From: Haladaptatus cibarius D43
Lineage (GTDB): Archaea > Halobacteriota > Halobacteria > Halobacteriales > Haladaptataceae
Length of the DNA: 64,000 nt
Reading direction: 5' to 3'
Assembly: GCF_000710615.1 (NCBI RefSeq)
Contig: NZ_JDTH01000011.1
Span: 82,003-146,002, forward strand
A model generated the notes under the pieces. That model was not told the origin of the DNA, did not search any database, and was given only the letters and a program-made list of their open reading frames with translations. Positions 45,536 through 55,304 of this stretch are shown here, one piece after another. The stretch's first letter is position 1, and every line of letters starts with the position of its first letter. The translations under genes were made by a program, and so were the position numbers.

Positions 45536-46015
45536 TGTCATTGACACCACATTCTACGGACGCTCAGCTGCGAGCCGCCACTACTGCCAGCGAACGAGCG
45601 ACTGCGTGCAAAAGCTCACGAAGTTCGCCGATACAGATTCTCAAGCCGTTCTTGACGTACACCGTTCGGCGAACCGTGAGGGAGGTGATGCAGACCGCAG
45701 GTTGCCCGCCGGAACGCGGGCGATCTACGGTTTCTTGCCGCCGATGATGGGAACGACAAGCAATCGCTCCGCAAAATCTCTTCGTGAACTCGGGATTCGC
45801 CGGCTCATCAAACATCGTATCTTCGCACCCTACGACCATGCTCACAACGCCAGAATAGACGCAGTGCTACAATCAGCACTCGATGTCTGAGACGGTGAAC
45901 TCGGCTGTGAAGCGTTTGCTTGGCTTCGCCGTGCGAGCGTGTCTTGGTTCCATGAATTCTGAGAAATCGCGCTGATGTGTGTTGGCTATAACATCAGGCG
46001 TGCCGTGAAACAATG
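45527..46015 (+). mobile_element. Degenerate C-terminal half of an IS5-type transposase
   Basis: Frames joined end to end give HVVIDTTFYGRSAASRHYCQ, DTDSQAVLDVHRSANREGGD, RELGIRRLIKHRIFAPYDHA and, in a further frame, SWFHEF-stop-EIALMCVGYNIRRAV, ending KQ and a stop at 46015. This order and these words are those of haloarchaeal IS5-group (DDE) transposases. Frameshifts near 45700 and 45880-45940 and an internal TGA make it inactive. The N-terminal half is missing. Confidence 0.8.
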
Positions 46016-46144
46016 AATTCCACCGTCTTATGACGATTCAATATATTCCTTCAGAATGTTCTCTGGATCGCAAGGTGACCAACCCGGTTGAGAAACTACA
46101 GCATTGTGTGGAAGGACGAACACGTGTGCGTCCCAAGGAGATGC

Positions 46145-48751
46145 TTAGGCTACTCGTGTGAGTACGCGCTCCCGAACGACAAGCAGACACGGAAGTACCG
46201 TCACACAGGCGATGAACGCGTAGGCGATACTTAACCCGGTAACAATGCCAAAGCGTTGGAGCGGGGGTGACAGCGCCAGTGCGAGCACCCCAAAGCCTGC
46301 CGCAGTCGTCACCGCACTTCCGAGTAACGCACCACCAGTTCCCTCAAGTGCTGTCTCCAGCGTCTCGGCGAGCGAATCGTGGCGAGGACGTTCATCGACG
46401 AACCGCTCACTGACGTGAATGCTGTAATCCACACCGAGACCAATCGCCAGGCTCGTGATCACGACGGTCTCGCTGTTGAATGGGATATCGAGCACGGACA
46501 TGGTGCCGAGCAACCACGCGAGCGCGATTAGGACGGGCGCGAGCGTCACGACACCCAACCCCGGCGCGCGGTACCGCCACCAGTACATACCGATAAGAAG
46601 GGCAAGAATGACCCCAAGAGTGATAGCAAATCCTTCGACGAGCGTTTCGAACAGGGCACTTTGGACGACGGCAGTGATGACCGGACCGCCCGTTGCAACA
46701 GCTCGTACTGGGGCGTTCTGTTCGATAGCCGAGGAGATGTCTCGTACATCCCTTGCGACCGACTGAGCCGAGGCGTCTCCCTGCACGCCGATAGTTAGCC
46801 GTGCAGATTTGTACGACCCGTTCTCGGCACGATAGAGGACCGACGATGCTTGTTCGGGAGCCGCACCGAACACCAGGTCATAGACTGCCGCGACGTCTCT
46901 GTCTGGGAGGCCGTCATCATCCGTGTCACGTGCTGCGATTGAATCTGCAACCGTTTGATTTTCCGAGGCGACAGCTCGAAGGACAGATGTTGGACTTTCG
47001 ATAGCTGCTCTTCCATCAGAACCGACGACGATTGTCTTGTTACTGTTCGTACTGCGGACCACGTCGTCGGTTGCGGTAAGCAGTGCTGGCGCGGTCACGT
47101 TCCCATGTATCAATATCTGGCCTTCTGAGCCCTCTCCACGTTGGCGGAAATTGTCGCTGAGGTATGCAAGGTTCTCACTCACCTCATACTCACCAGGTGC
47201 GAATGGTTCCGGGAGAGACTCCATCCATGACGGAGCATCCTGGGGGATGAAATCGGCTTGGTTGAACTCAGTGTCGATATTTGTCGCGCCGTACGCCCCT
47301 GCGGAGGCGAGGATTAACGAGAGGACAATAACGACGATGGGAGCTCGCCGAGCAACCGTCGCCGTACCCGAAAGAACACGGTTCAACCGGCCGGAACCGA
47401 CACCGACGGCGGGGGCATGCCGATCGCGGCCACGGCGGTCGAAAAACCGTTCGAGTTCGAGCTTGACGGCTGGTACAAGCGCGGCGAAAACGACGAAGAT
47501 GGCGACGATTCCCACACCGCTCAGGATGGCGAAATCTTGAATTGATCCCAACGGACTGACGTAGTTCGAGAGGAACCCGACAGCCGTCGAGAACGCGGCG
47601 GTGGCCAAAGCGAGAACGACCCCGGCGACTCCGAGACGCATCGCTGTCGCGGGGTTTCGCCGACCGACGTTCTCATCGTCGGTGTCGAGCACTCCCTCTC
47701 TGGCTTCGCGGTAGCGCATGACGATATGGAGTGAGTAATCGATGCTCAGGCCGATAAGCAAGAACGGAACGGCGATCAGGGTCGAACTCGACGGAATCCC
47801 GAGCCACCCCTGTATGCCAGCGTACCACACCAGCACGACGGCCACGCTGAATACACTCACAAGAACGTCGATGAGGTCTCGGTAGGCAATCGTGAGGACG
47901 GTGAGCAAGAGAACGATTGCAACGGGCGTGATGATGATGAACGTGTCACCGATGGCTTGCGAAGATTCCGCATCGATGGTACCCTGCCCGAACACAAACG
48001 CGTCGTCAAAGCGCTTCTCGACGTATGAGCTGATGACCAGCTGTGCATCGTTCACCGACTCGGTGGTTGTCGCCGAACTGCTCGGACTCTGCTGAAAGAC
48101 GAGGGTCGTTCTCGCGTCTGCATTCGTCGTTCCTGGTTCGTAATCCGTCGGTAGAAATTGGGTCGGGTTATTGCCGGGGACAGACGCCTCTGGGTCGAGG
48201 ATACGGCTGAGATACGTTTCGACTTCCTCGCTGGTGCTGGATTCAAGTGCTGTGATCTGCTGGTCGAGTGTCGGTGCTGACGACTGACCCTGTCTTGCCA
48301 CCGACGTATTGTTTCCAGAATCATTGGCGATGGCTGACGAACCGCTGCTTTCACTCTGTTCGTGTGCGTACGCAACGTTCGCAACCACGTTCTCAATGCC
48401 GACCATCCCCGTCCCGTCACGAAGTGTCGCATTGACCGATTCGTTTTCTCGGAGTTCCTGCTGAAAACGGAGACTTTCGAGTAGCGATTCGCGGGTGAGT
48501 ACGTCACCGCCTTCGTCCCTGACAACGACCTGTGCAACAGCTGTATCGTCCGTCTCGTACGTCGCTTCGATACGATCAAGTGCCGCCTGTTCTGGAGAAT
48601 CGATGCCAGCTTGGCCGATCTGTCCTTCCCCAGTGGTGCCGACGATCGCGCCAGCGCCAACGAGGGCGCTGAAGACGAGCAACAGTACAATAAGTAACCT
48701 GCTCCGCGATGCCACTAGATCCGCGTACTCGGATGTCAGGTTTCGCTTCAT
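46145..48751 (-). CDS. MMPL/RND-family exporter
   Basis: 868 residues, about twelve helices in two repeats. The first helix (about 16-38) is followed by an extracellular domain of about 220 residues rich in Ser, Gln and Glu, then five helices with SIDYSLHIVMRYRE, and the pattern recurs with GLGVDYSIHVSERFVDE near residue 780. These Asp-Tyr segments are the proton-relay motif of MMPL/HpnN-type RND proteins. Such proteins move lipids or hydrophobic compounds. The metal link, if any, is not visible. No membrane-fusion partner lies nearby. Confidence 0.9.
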   Translation of the reverse strand: MKRNLTSEYADLVASRSRLLIVLLLVFSALVGAGAIVGTTGEGQIGQAGIDSPEQAALDRIEATYETDDTAVAQVVVRDEGGDVLTRESLLESLRFQQELRENESVNATLRDGTGMVGIENVVANVAYAHEQSESSGSSAIANDSGNNTSVARQGQSSAPTLDQQITALESSTSEEVETYLSRILDPEASVPGNNPTQFLPTDYEPGTTNADARTTLVFQQSPSSSATTTESVNDAQLVISSYVEKRFDDAFVFGQGTIDAESSQAIGDTFIIITPVAIVLLLTVLTIAYRDLIDVLVSVFSVAVVLVWYAGIQGWLGIPSSSTLIAVPFLLIGLSIDYSLHIVMRYREAREGVLDTDDENVGRRNPATAMRLGVAGVVLALATAAFSTAVGFLSNYVSPLGSIQDFAILSGVGIVAIFVVFAALVPAVKLELERFFDRRGRDRHAPAVGVGSGRLNRVLSGTATVARRAPIVVIVLSLILASAGAYGATNIDTEFNQADFIPQDAPSWMESLPEPFAPGEYEVSENLAYLSDNFRQRGEGSEGQILIHGNVTAPALLTATDDVVRSTNSNKTIVVGSDGRAAIESPTSVLRAVASENQTVADSIAARDTDDDGLPDRDVAAVYDLVFGAAPEQASSVLYRAENGSYKSARLTIGVQGDASAQSVARDVRDISSAIEQNAPVRAVATGGPVITAVVQSALFETLVEGFAITLGVILALLIGMYWWRYRAPGLGVVTLAPVLIALAWLLGTMSVLDIPFNSETVVITSLAIGLGVDYSIHVSERFVDERPRHDSLAETLETALEGTGGALLGSAVTTAAGFGVLALALSPPLQRFGIVTGLSIAYAFIACVTVLPCLLVVRERVLTRVA

Positions 48752-48945
48752 CGATTACTGACACCGCCTCTTATTCGAGTTGGTGTGAAATCTGACTGAT
48801 TGACAACTATCTTGAATCTGTCCATACATTCATTTCGATTAGGATTGATAAGGGACAATGGAAGGTTCCCAAAACGTGGGAGAACTAGTCGAAGCTTCGA
48901 ACGCACCTGCTGGGGTAGCTACCCTCGACGAGGGCAGACCGGATT

Positions 48946-49221
48946 CTACGTCTGTTTGAGCCCATAGATCATCACAATGAATCCGATACTGATGATCACA
49001 CTCTCAAGGGTCATCCCGATAATAACGGAAGCTCCCCCAATGTGATGAAAAACGCCAACGAGAAACGTTCCGAGCGTGATGACTGTCAACCCTATCGCAA
49101 AGAACTGGAGACCTGCGATTCGCGTGCGATTGTACGCTCTGTATGCCATCAGAGACACGATACCCCCGAGAACGAGGGTAGCAATCTTGACCACGCCAAG
49201 TAAAACGATAGAGAGGTTCAT
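48946..49221 (-). CDS. Three-helix membrane protein, DUF7521-like (second pair)
   Basis: 91 residues. Three helices with the RAYNRTRIAGLQFFAIGL loop between the first two, as in the protein at 11427. The third helix is ISIGFIVMIYGL. The ATG at 49221 overlaps the stop of the winged-helix gene (ATGA), so translation is coupled. Function unknown. Confidence 0.82.
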   Translation of the reverse strand: MNLSIVLLGVVKIATLVLGGIVSLMAYRAYNRTRIAGLQFFAIGLTVITLGTFLVGVFHHIGGASVIIGMTLESVIISIGFIVMIYGLKQT

Positions 49222-49673
49222 TTCGATTCCTCCTTCATTGCAGACCAAAACGTTGCCATGCGGTCTTCTGGGTCTTCTTTGGGTCGGGATACCTCGATCG
49301 TGAACTCGTCATCGGTGACGCTAATTGAGATATCAGTAAAATTGCGTTCGTAGAGAGTCGCGTTCGGTCCGTCCCGTCGAACTTCGGTATATTCACGGAC
49401 GAGCATTGATTCGCGGAGCAAGTCGAGCTTCCGGTACACTGATGAACTCGATAGAGCGCACTCCTCACAGAGTTCGCTGGCAGATTTCGGTTTGTCCAAA
49501 AGCGTGAGTATGGTTCGACACTTATCGTCCTCAAGGGATTTTAACACCGTCGGGAGGGCGGGTTCGTCGATTTCTTCGGACGACAATCGGCCCATTTCAG
49601 TAGATGAGTTATGAAATGATATCTTCGACGGAATCAGTGATAGCCGATTCGAGTCAACGTTTTGTTCGGTCAT
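49218..49673 (-). CDS. Winged-helix regulator (second pair)
   Basis: 151 residues from the ATG at 49673, or 125 from MGRLSSEEID at 49595. The helix-turn-helix is KSASELCEECALSSSSVYRKLDLL, closely like that at 11065 in pattern (SANELSDICGTSLPTVYRRI). A beta domain (DISISVTDDEFTIEVSRP) and DRMATFWSAM end resemble the 11065 protein's DRFMRMWNNI end. It is coupled to the DUF7521-like gene by a four-base overlap. Ligand unknown. Confidence 0.85.
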   Translation of the reverse strand: MTEQNVDSNRLSLIPSKISFHNSSTEMGRLSSEEIDEPALPTVLKSLEDDKCRTILTLLDKPKSASELCEECALSSSSVYRKLDLLRESMLVREYTEVRRDGPNATLYERNFTDISISVTDDEFTIEVSRPKEDPEDRMATFWSAMKEESK

Positions 49674-49966
49674 CTCTGTTGCTGTATAACGTATACTTGC
49701 TGTGGCATTTCATGGGTGTCATGTTATAGTGCTCAATTCTTTCGTCGTGGAGCTTATACAGTCGTGGGTCATTCCCAGGTTGCTGGAATAGCACGTTGAA
49801 CCCTTCGATGCTGTTTCTATGTGCCACGAATGTCGATCCCAGACTTTGGGATGTCTCCTTTGACGTTTATAATCTCCCTCGAAATAATTGATTGATGGCA
49901 CACGAAACTACAAATCGAGTCAACCCGAAAGCCATGGTCTGCAGAGTTGCCAAAACAAAACGTGAC

Positions 49967-50884
49967 TCAGCCTGCCGACTTATGTCGTAGTGAGAGTATC
50001 ATCTGAATAAGGGCACGACGCTTAATACATGTGAATCCAATAAAGATAGTAATAAAACCAATAGCAGTAAGAGGGCTAATCAATTGATCCAGAAGCGCCC
50101 AACTAATGAGGGCTGCTACGACTGGTTCAAGATATCCAATAAGATTGATTTCCATCGGCCCTAGTTCATCAAGAAGTTTGAAATAAATAAGAAACGCAAC
50201 AGCCCCAGACACAAGTCCCAAATAGAGCAATGATCCAGCTGAGATCGATGTCCACTCGATCAAACCCATTGACTCGCCACGAACCAGACTTGTAATGTGA
50301 AGAAGTGGTGCTCCGAAAAGCATTCCCCAAGCTTGTAGACTCCGCGGTGGCATCTGTGTGTTCAGTGGTCGAGTAAGAACGCTTCCAAGTGCGAAGCAAG
50401 CAGACGAGAGTAGAACAATAGCGGTTCCAGTCACATTTGCGGATAATATCTGTCCAGGATCAGGATCAGCTACAAGCGAGACGCCCAAAATTCCAAAACC
50501 GAAGCCAATGCCCGCAAGCCATGTGAGCCGTTCTCCGAGAATTACACCTGCGAACAGTGCAGTCAGCACAGGGCCAAGACTAATAATGACCGCAGCGACT
50601 GCTCCAGAGATATATTGTTGACCAATGTACAATAGAGCGTGATGGCCTGCGATGATGAATACACCGACCACCACGATTACAGCTACATCAGGGAGGGTTT
50701 GAGGCTTCCAGTACTCGATTGTGGTTGCCGCAAAGAGGAGAATTACGAACCCAGCGATGTAATATCGTAGTGCAGCAAAGAGCACTGGTGGGAAGAATGG
50801 TAGTCCAATATCAATGGCAACAAATGAACTTCCCCACAGTACGCCAAGCAAAAGGAACTGAGCCACGATGAGACGCCTGTTCAC
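49967..50884 (-). CDS. EamA/DMT-family transporter
   Basis: 305 residues with ten helices in two EamA repeats: VLWGSSFVAIDIGLPFFPPV near residue 15 and GSLLYLGLVSGAVAFLIYFK near 215. Such proteins export metabolites or amino acids. Codon use is more AT-rich than in the metal genes, suggesting a different origin. It stands alone with about 330 bases of AT-rich DNA upstream. Confidence 0.9.
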   Translation of the reverse strand: MNRRLIVAQFLLLGVLWGSSFVAIDIGLPFFPPVLFAALRYYIAGFVILLFAATTIEYWKPQTLPDVAVIVVVGVFIIAGHHALLYIGQQYISGAVAAVIISLGPVLTALFAGVILGERLTWLAGIGFGFGILGVSLVADPDPGQILSANVTGTAIVLLSSACFALGSVLTRPLNTQMPPRSLQAWGMLFGAPLLHITSLVRGESMGLIEWTSISAGSLLYLGLVSGAVAFLIYFKLLDELGPMEINLIGYLEPVVAALISWALLDQLISPLTAIGFITIFIGFTCIKRRALIQMILSLRHKSAG

Positions 50885-51211
50885 GTAACACTCACCTCCT
50901 TACGTCGAGTGGTCATCACAGCCTGGACTGTCTTTTTACGTGTTGATGGTTGCGTGGTAGCACAACCCGTGTGTGATAATGTTTTGATAAAACTGCATTT
51001 TTTTGGCACGAAATACAACATGATATGCCTACTTCGATTTCAATTCAAATAGTGATGTGGGTCACGGTTGAATATGCCGTATTGATGCCAGTCGTTTGAA
51101 GCCCAAATACACGGTGTCGAAGGAAAGCTCAAATTAACATAAAATAGTAAATAGACATACATTACCGGATTCGCGGTGAGTAGATAAAGCCTTTTTAGCG
51201 AGTCAGAGAAC
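50885..51211. other. AT-rich intergenic region
   Basis: 327 bases between the start of the EamA gene and the end of a Bat-type regulator gene on the same strand. A long T/A-rich stretch (50980-51010, 51130-51160) is present. No gene or RNA was recognised. Confidence 0.4.
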
Positions 51212-51883
51212 TCAGAAGACGAGAGAGCAATAATTGTTGATTAATTTGTTTTCTGCTTTTTTCAGATGTTCCCAAGCGGTTGTTGGATGCACGTCAAGTT
51301 CTTTTCCAATCTTCTCAATTGTAGTTTCGCTATCTGAGGAGTAATAGCCGAGAGTAAACGCTTTGTGGAGTGTTTCGCGTTGTTTTGTCGTGAGTAGATC
51401 TGTTGGTGGTGCAATTGGAACGATTCCTGTTTCTGATTCTCGCACTCCGGTTCGAGAAAGCAATTCAACCGAATTTTCATATCCCTCAATCGCCTCGATG
51501 AGCTTGCGGAGATCAACATTGGATTCACCCCGAACTTGCCAACGTTCAACTCCGTCTTGAACGACCACTAATTCCACTGGATAGCAGCTGAACTGCTCGA
51601 TTAGCTGTCTGATACTCGGATTGTCTGACGAATACTCTACTGAGACAATTATCTGGCTTGTATCTGTTCTAACATCTGTGTCAAGGTACGTCACCTCCGG
51701 GCGTGCCCGCAATGCGTCTAAAAATTGTTCCGTTTGTACCTCTGGGCCATCGACATAAATCAACCGTCGCTCAGATCCATCATATATCTTCGAAAGATAT
51801 CGGAGTTGTATATCGGAGACCATCGAACTTTCATCAGAGATTGGGCATCCTTGATGCCGAATTAATAGCGTAGCGTCCCACAT
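51212..51883 (-). CDS. Bat-type HTH_10 regulator
   Basis: About 223 residues from MWDATLLIRHQGCPISD, the usual start of this family (an H-x-G-C segment). An in-frame ATG at 51943 would add 20 residues with CPVYRGREICC, a possible metal site, so the start is not settled. The helix-turn-helix is LTTKQRETLHKAFTLGYYSS and IEKIGKELDVHPTTAWEHL. It is divergent from the OFA-type MFS gene 125 bases away, its probable target. Confidence 0.83.
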   Translation of the reverse strand: MWDATLLIRHQGCPISDESSMVSDIQLRYLSKIYDGSERRLIYVDGPEVQTEQFLDALRARPEVTYLDTDVRTDTSQIIVSVEYSSDNPSIRQLIEQFSCYPVELVVVQDGVERWQVRGESNVDLRKLIEAIEGYENSVELLSRTGVRESETGIVPIAPPTDLLTTKQRETLHKAFTLGYYSSDSETTIEKIGKELDVHPTTAWEHLKKAENKLINNYCSLVF

Positions 51884-52007
51884 TGTTGAATACTTATAGG
51901 CTTCACAGCATATTTCTCTTCCCCTATATACTGGGCAAGACATTTTCGCGAGTCTAACTACAAGTATGAGATAGAAATGAATCACACGAACAGGAGTAAT
52001 GGTTTGA

Positions 52008-53303
52008 ATGGCTGAAGTGGATATCGCGACTCAAGCCCATGAAGAGTTGGGGTTTTCGCGATGGTGGCAGATCGTTGCAGCGGTGGTAATGATGGCTCTC
52101 GTTAGTCCATACCAATATGTGTGGTCGTCTATTCAAGAACCACTTGCGAATGACCTTGGAGTTTCATTACCGGCACTTGGAGCTGTGTTTACGCTCTACG
52201 TGATCTTTCAATCGGGAACCCAGTTTCCTGCCGGCTGGTGGCGTGATCGGCATGGACCACAGACAATGACGGTAGTAGCAGGGCTTCTCGCTGGTGGTGG
52301 TTACGTCGGTCTCGCATATGCAAACGAACTCTGGCAAGTGTATTTTCTGTACTCACTTGGTGCGATCGGTGTCGGAATCGTCTATACGATTGCTGTGAAT
52401 ACTGCCGTCAAATGGTTTCCGGACAGGCGTGGGCTCACAACTGGTGCTGGTACGATGGCATTCGCGGCAGGAAGTGCCCTCTTTGTCCCGTATGTGCGAG
52501 CAAATGCTACTGTTAGTGCATTTGCGTCCGTCCTGGAAAATGTTGGATTGCTCATCGGCATCGGTGTCATTGTTGGTGCACTCGTTTTGCGAGATCCACC
52601 AGATGATTGGCCCAACGACACCGAAACTCCTGACAAGAACAAGGCAGATTTGATATCGGATCCAAGTCAGACAGCACAGTCGACTGCTATGAACCCATCA
52701 GTGAACAGGACACCCCAATACACTTGGGATGAAGTAGTGCGAACGTGGCAATTTTGGGTAATGTATGCGATGTTTGTTGGTATTTCTGGAGCGAATCTAA
52801 TGCTTGCGGCGAACCTGATTCCATTTGCTGAGAACCTGGGAATCGCCGCATTCATTGCAACTGCATCAGCAACTGTGCTACCGATTGCTGATGGGATTGG
52901 TCGACTCGGTGTAGGCGGAATTTCCGATCGGATCGGTCGTGAACGCTCAATGATTGCAACCTTTTCACTCTGTGGAATTGGCCTGTTCTTGCTTGTCGGG
53001 ATGGGAGCGATCGGCTCTACCCTCGGATTTCTCGGAGCTGTTGTGATTGCAGCCAGCTTTGAGGGCACTCAGTATACCTTGTTTCCAAGTGTTATCGGAG
53101 ATTACTACGGTGAAGAGCATTCTTCGACAAATTATGCAATCCTCTACTCCGCAAAAATGGTTGGTGGCATTTTCGGCGGGGCCGCAGTCAGTTGGATTGT
53201 AGGCGTTACGAATTGGACGACGGCATTTCTCATCGGTGGTGTACTCGCATTGATTGCTGGGTTGGGGGCAACCGTGTTACGTGCCCCAGATACCGAGGCA
53301 TAG
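52008..53303 (+). CDS. MFS transporter, OFA (oxalate/formate antiporter) group
   Basis: 431 residues, twelve helices. The first helix pair and loop (PYQYVWSSIQEPLANDLGVS, FPAGWWRDRHGPQ) have the OFA pattern, and the central loop (about 205-240) is charged. The conserved GxxxDRxG segment between helices 8 and 9 reads GISDRIGRERSM. Members exchange small carboxylates. It is divergent from a Bat-type regulator. Confidence 0.88.
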   Translation: MAEVDIATQAHEELGFSRWWQIVAAVVMMALVSPYQYVWSSIQEPLANDLGVSLPALGAVFTLYVIFQSGTQFPAGWWRDRHGPQTMTVVAGLLAGGGYVGLAYANELWQVYFLYSLGAIGVGIVYTIAVNTAVKWFPDRRGLTTGAGTMAFAAGSALFVPYVRANATVSAFASVLENVGLLIGIGVIVGALVLRDPPDDWPNDTETPDKNKADLISDPSQTAQSTAMNPSVNRTPQYTWDEVVRTWQFWVMYAMFVGISGANLMLAANLIPFAENLGIAAFIATASATVLPIADGIGRLGVGGISDRIGRERSMIATFSLCGIGLFLLVGMGAIGSTLGFLGAVVIAASFEGTQYTLFPSVIGDYYGEEHSSTNYAILYSAKMVGGIFGGAAVSWIVGVTNWTTAFLIGGVLALIAGLGATVLRAPDTEA

Positions 53304-53507
53304 ATCTACAACAAGCCCGTTATGAAGGGTACACTATTCACTTGACCGACACGTATCAATGTACTAGCGAGCGTCTCTATCGGTATACACACACTTTTCG
53401 CTGATTCTCAGTATATGAAATTCCACCGATTATTTACAATACATCACCTCAGTAGTATGCTAGAGACACACAATCTGGGTAGTGTGGAATACTTGTGAAT
53501 TAGAGAC

Positions 53508-54473
53508 ATGAGTGAAAAATCCACTGAGCAAAAGAATCACACCGAAAAACGCGAGTTCGAGAATAACGTTTCCAGCGATTCAACACACGAATCTTGTCCC
53601 GAATGTAGTGGACAAATCATCAATGACGGTGCACGTGGGGAGACAACTTGTAAGGAGTGTGGTATCGTATTCGACGAAGAAATCCTGGATCGTGGTCCGG
53701 AGTGGCGCGCATTTAATTCTACAGAAACGAAGAACCGGAGTCGCGCAGGTGCGCCACTCACACATTTAATGCATGATAAAGGACTCAGTACGACTATCGG
53801 GTGGCAAGATAAGGACGCAAGAGGGAATCCTATTCCTTCGGATCGGCGAAAAGAACTTCAGCGACTCCGAACATGGGACGAACGTTTTCGGACAAAGAAC
53901 GCTCAGGAACGCAATCTCAAACAAGCCCTCGGCGAAATCGAGCGAATGGCAAGTGCTCTTGATCTCCCAGAAAACGTCCGGGAGACCGCGGGTGTACTCT
54001 ACCGTCGAGCTGTTGAGGAAGAACTCCTCCCCGGCCGATCAATTGAAAGTGTCGCAACAGCTAGTCTGTACGCAGCTACTCGACAACTGGACTCGCCCCG
54101 CACATTGGTTGAATTCTCCAATGTTAGCCGTGTCGAGGAACGACCCATTCAACGTGCCTACCGCTACATATCTCGGGAGCTTAATCTCAAAATTGAGCCG
54201 ACCGATCCTGTACAATATGTTCCACAATTCGCATCAAAACTTGAGTTGAGCAGTGAAGTCGAGCATGTTGCCTGTGATCTTCTGGAAACAGCAAAGGCAC
54301 AGGGCCTGCATAGTGGCAAGAGCCCGTCAGGGCTTGCAGCAGCTGCTCTGTACGCTGCATCCCATCTAACAAATGACGCTCTCACACAACAAATGGTAAG
54401 CAATGTTGCTAATGTCAGTAAAGTCACGATCAGAGATCGCTACCCAGAACTCCTCGAAGCGAAGGAAAAATGA
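53508..54473 (+). CDS. tfb: Transcription initiation factor TFB
   Basis: 321 residues. The N-terminal zinc ribbon has Cys30, Cys33, Cys48 and Cys51 (CPEC and CKEC). The B-finger region follows with GPEWRAFNSTETKNRSRAGA, then two cyclin-like repeats (about 125-215 and 220-310), the core TBP/DNA-binding part. Haloarchaea have several TFBs that direct promoter choice. The stop overlaps the start of a small winged-helix gene (ATGA), so this TFB is expressed with it. Confidence 0.94.
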   Translation: MSEKSTEQKNHTEKREFENNVSSDSTHESCPECSGQIINDGARGETTCKECGIVFDEEILDRGPEWRAFNSTETKNRSRAGAPLTHLMHDKGLSTTIGWQDKDARGNPIPSDRRKELQRLRTWDERFRTKNAQERNLKQALGEIERMASALDLPENVRETAGVLYRRAVEEELLPGRSIESVATASLYAATRQLDSPRTLVEFSNVSRVEERPIQRAYRYISRELNLKIEPTDPVQYVPQFASKLELSSEVEHVACDLLETAKAQGLHSGKSPSGLAAAALYAASHLTNDALTQQMVSNVANVSKVTIRDRYPELLEAKEK

Positions 54474-54703
54474 CCGAAGAAGGAAGCGTGAAAGCGGATA
54501 TTCTTTCTGTGCTTTGTCTCGGCGATCCTTTATCCATTATTGAACTTGCTGATCGACTCGATGAACATCCCATTACTGTTGATGAAGCATGTTCACAACT
54601 TCATAAAAGCGGTTATATTATTACAATTGGTGGTGGCCGCTATTCTTTGACTGACAATGGATACGAGTTGTTAGCCAACGATAGAAACCAAGATGAATCT
54701 TGA
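54470..54703 (+). CDS. Small winged-helix protein coupled to TFB
   Basis: 77 residues: a single winged helix (KADILSVLCLGDPLSIIELA, then LDEHPITVDEACSQLHKSGY and wing GGGRYSLTDNGYELL). Its start overlaps the TFB stop by four bases and its end overlaps the following truncated gene by 11 bases. It may modulate the TFB or act on its own promoter. Confidence 0.8.
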   Translation: MTEEGSVKADILSVLCLGDPLSIIELADRLDEHPITVDEACSQLHKSGYIITIGGGRYSLTDNGYELLANDRNQDES

Positions 54704-55235
54704 GTCAATTATCATCTCTAATTCTCTCAACGACTTCTTCGCGGAGGAGAAGATCCGGACGCCGACGGCGTTTGCACGCGAGTTGGGCGAGACCCTTGAT
54801 GACGAGGTTTCAGTCCTAAAGCAGGCGGCAGATAACGACGTCTCGATTTACTACCCGGCGCTGACAGACGCCGAAGTCGGGAACTTCCTTTACTACTATC
54901 GCCAAGGCTACGACTCGGAGGTCTGCATCGAGATTTTGGACGATTGCGATTCACTTATCGAAGACGGGTTACTCGCGGATTCGACGGGTCTCATCGCGGT
55001 CGGGGGCGGCGTGCCAAAACACCACGTAATTATGACAAATATCTTTCGGGGCGGGGCGGACTACGTTCTTTATATCTCGACAGGAATGGAGGGCGACGGA
55101 TCCCTATCGGAGGCTACACTGGACGAGGCTGTCTCTTGGGGAAAGATAAAGGAAAAGCGAACGAACTACACGCAAGTTGAGGCGGAGACGACGCTCGTCT
55201 TCCCACTGCTTGTGGCGGGTACATTCAAGCGATAG
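54693..55235 (+). pseudogene. C-terminal half of deoxyhypusine synthase
   Basis: 180 codons. From about residue 11 (LNDFFAEEKIRTPTAFAREL) it follows archaeal deoxyhypusine synthase to the end: PALTDAEVGNFLYYYRQGY, VGGGVPKHH, ADYVLYISTGMEGDGSLSEA and the catalytic-lysine segment AVSWGKIKE. The N-terminal half, with much of the NAD site, is absent, so the normal reaction (spermidine-dependent modification of aIF5A) is not expected. Codons are much more GC-rich than in the preceding gene, so this is a transferred or duplicated fragment. Expression with tfb is possible. Confidence 0.82.
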
Positions 55236-55304
55236 GCGACACAGCAACCCGCCTCGAATCTCCACCCCAACAGGCCGCCAACTCGTCATCCGATTTTATA
55301 TATC

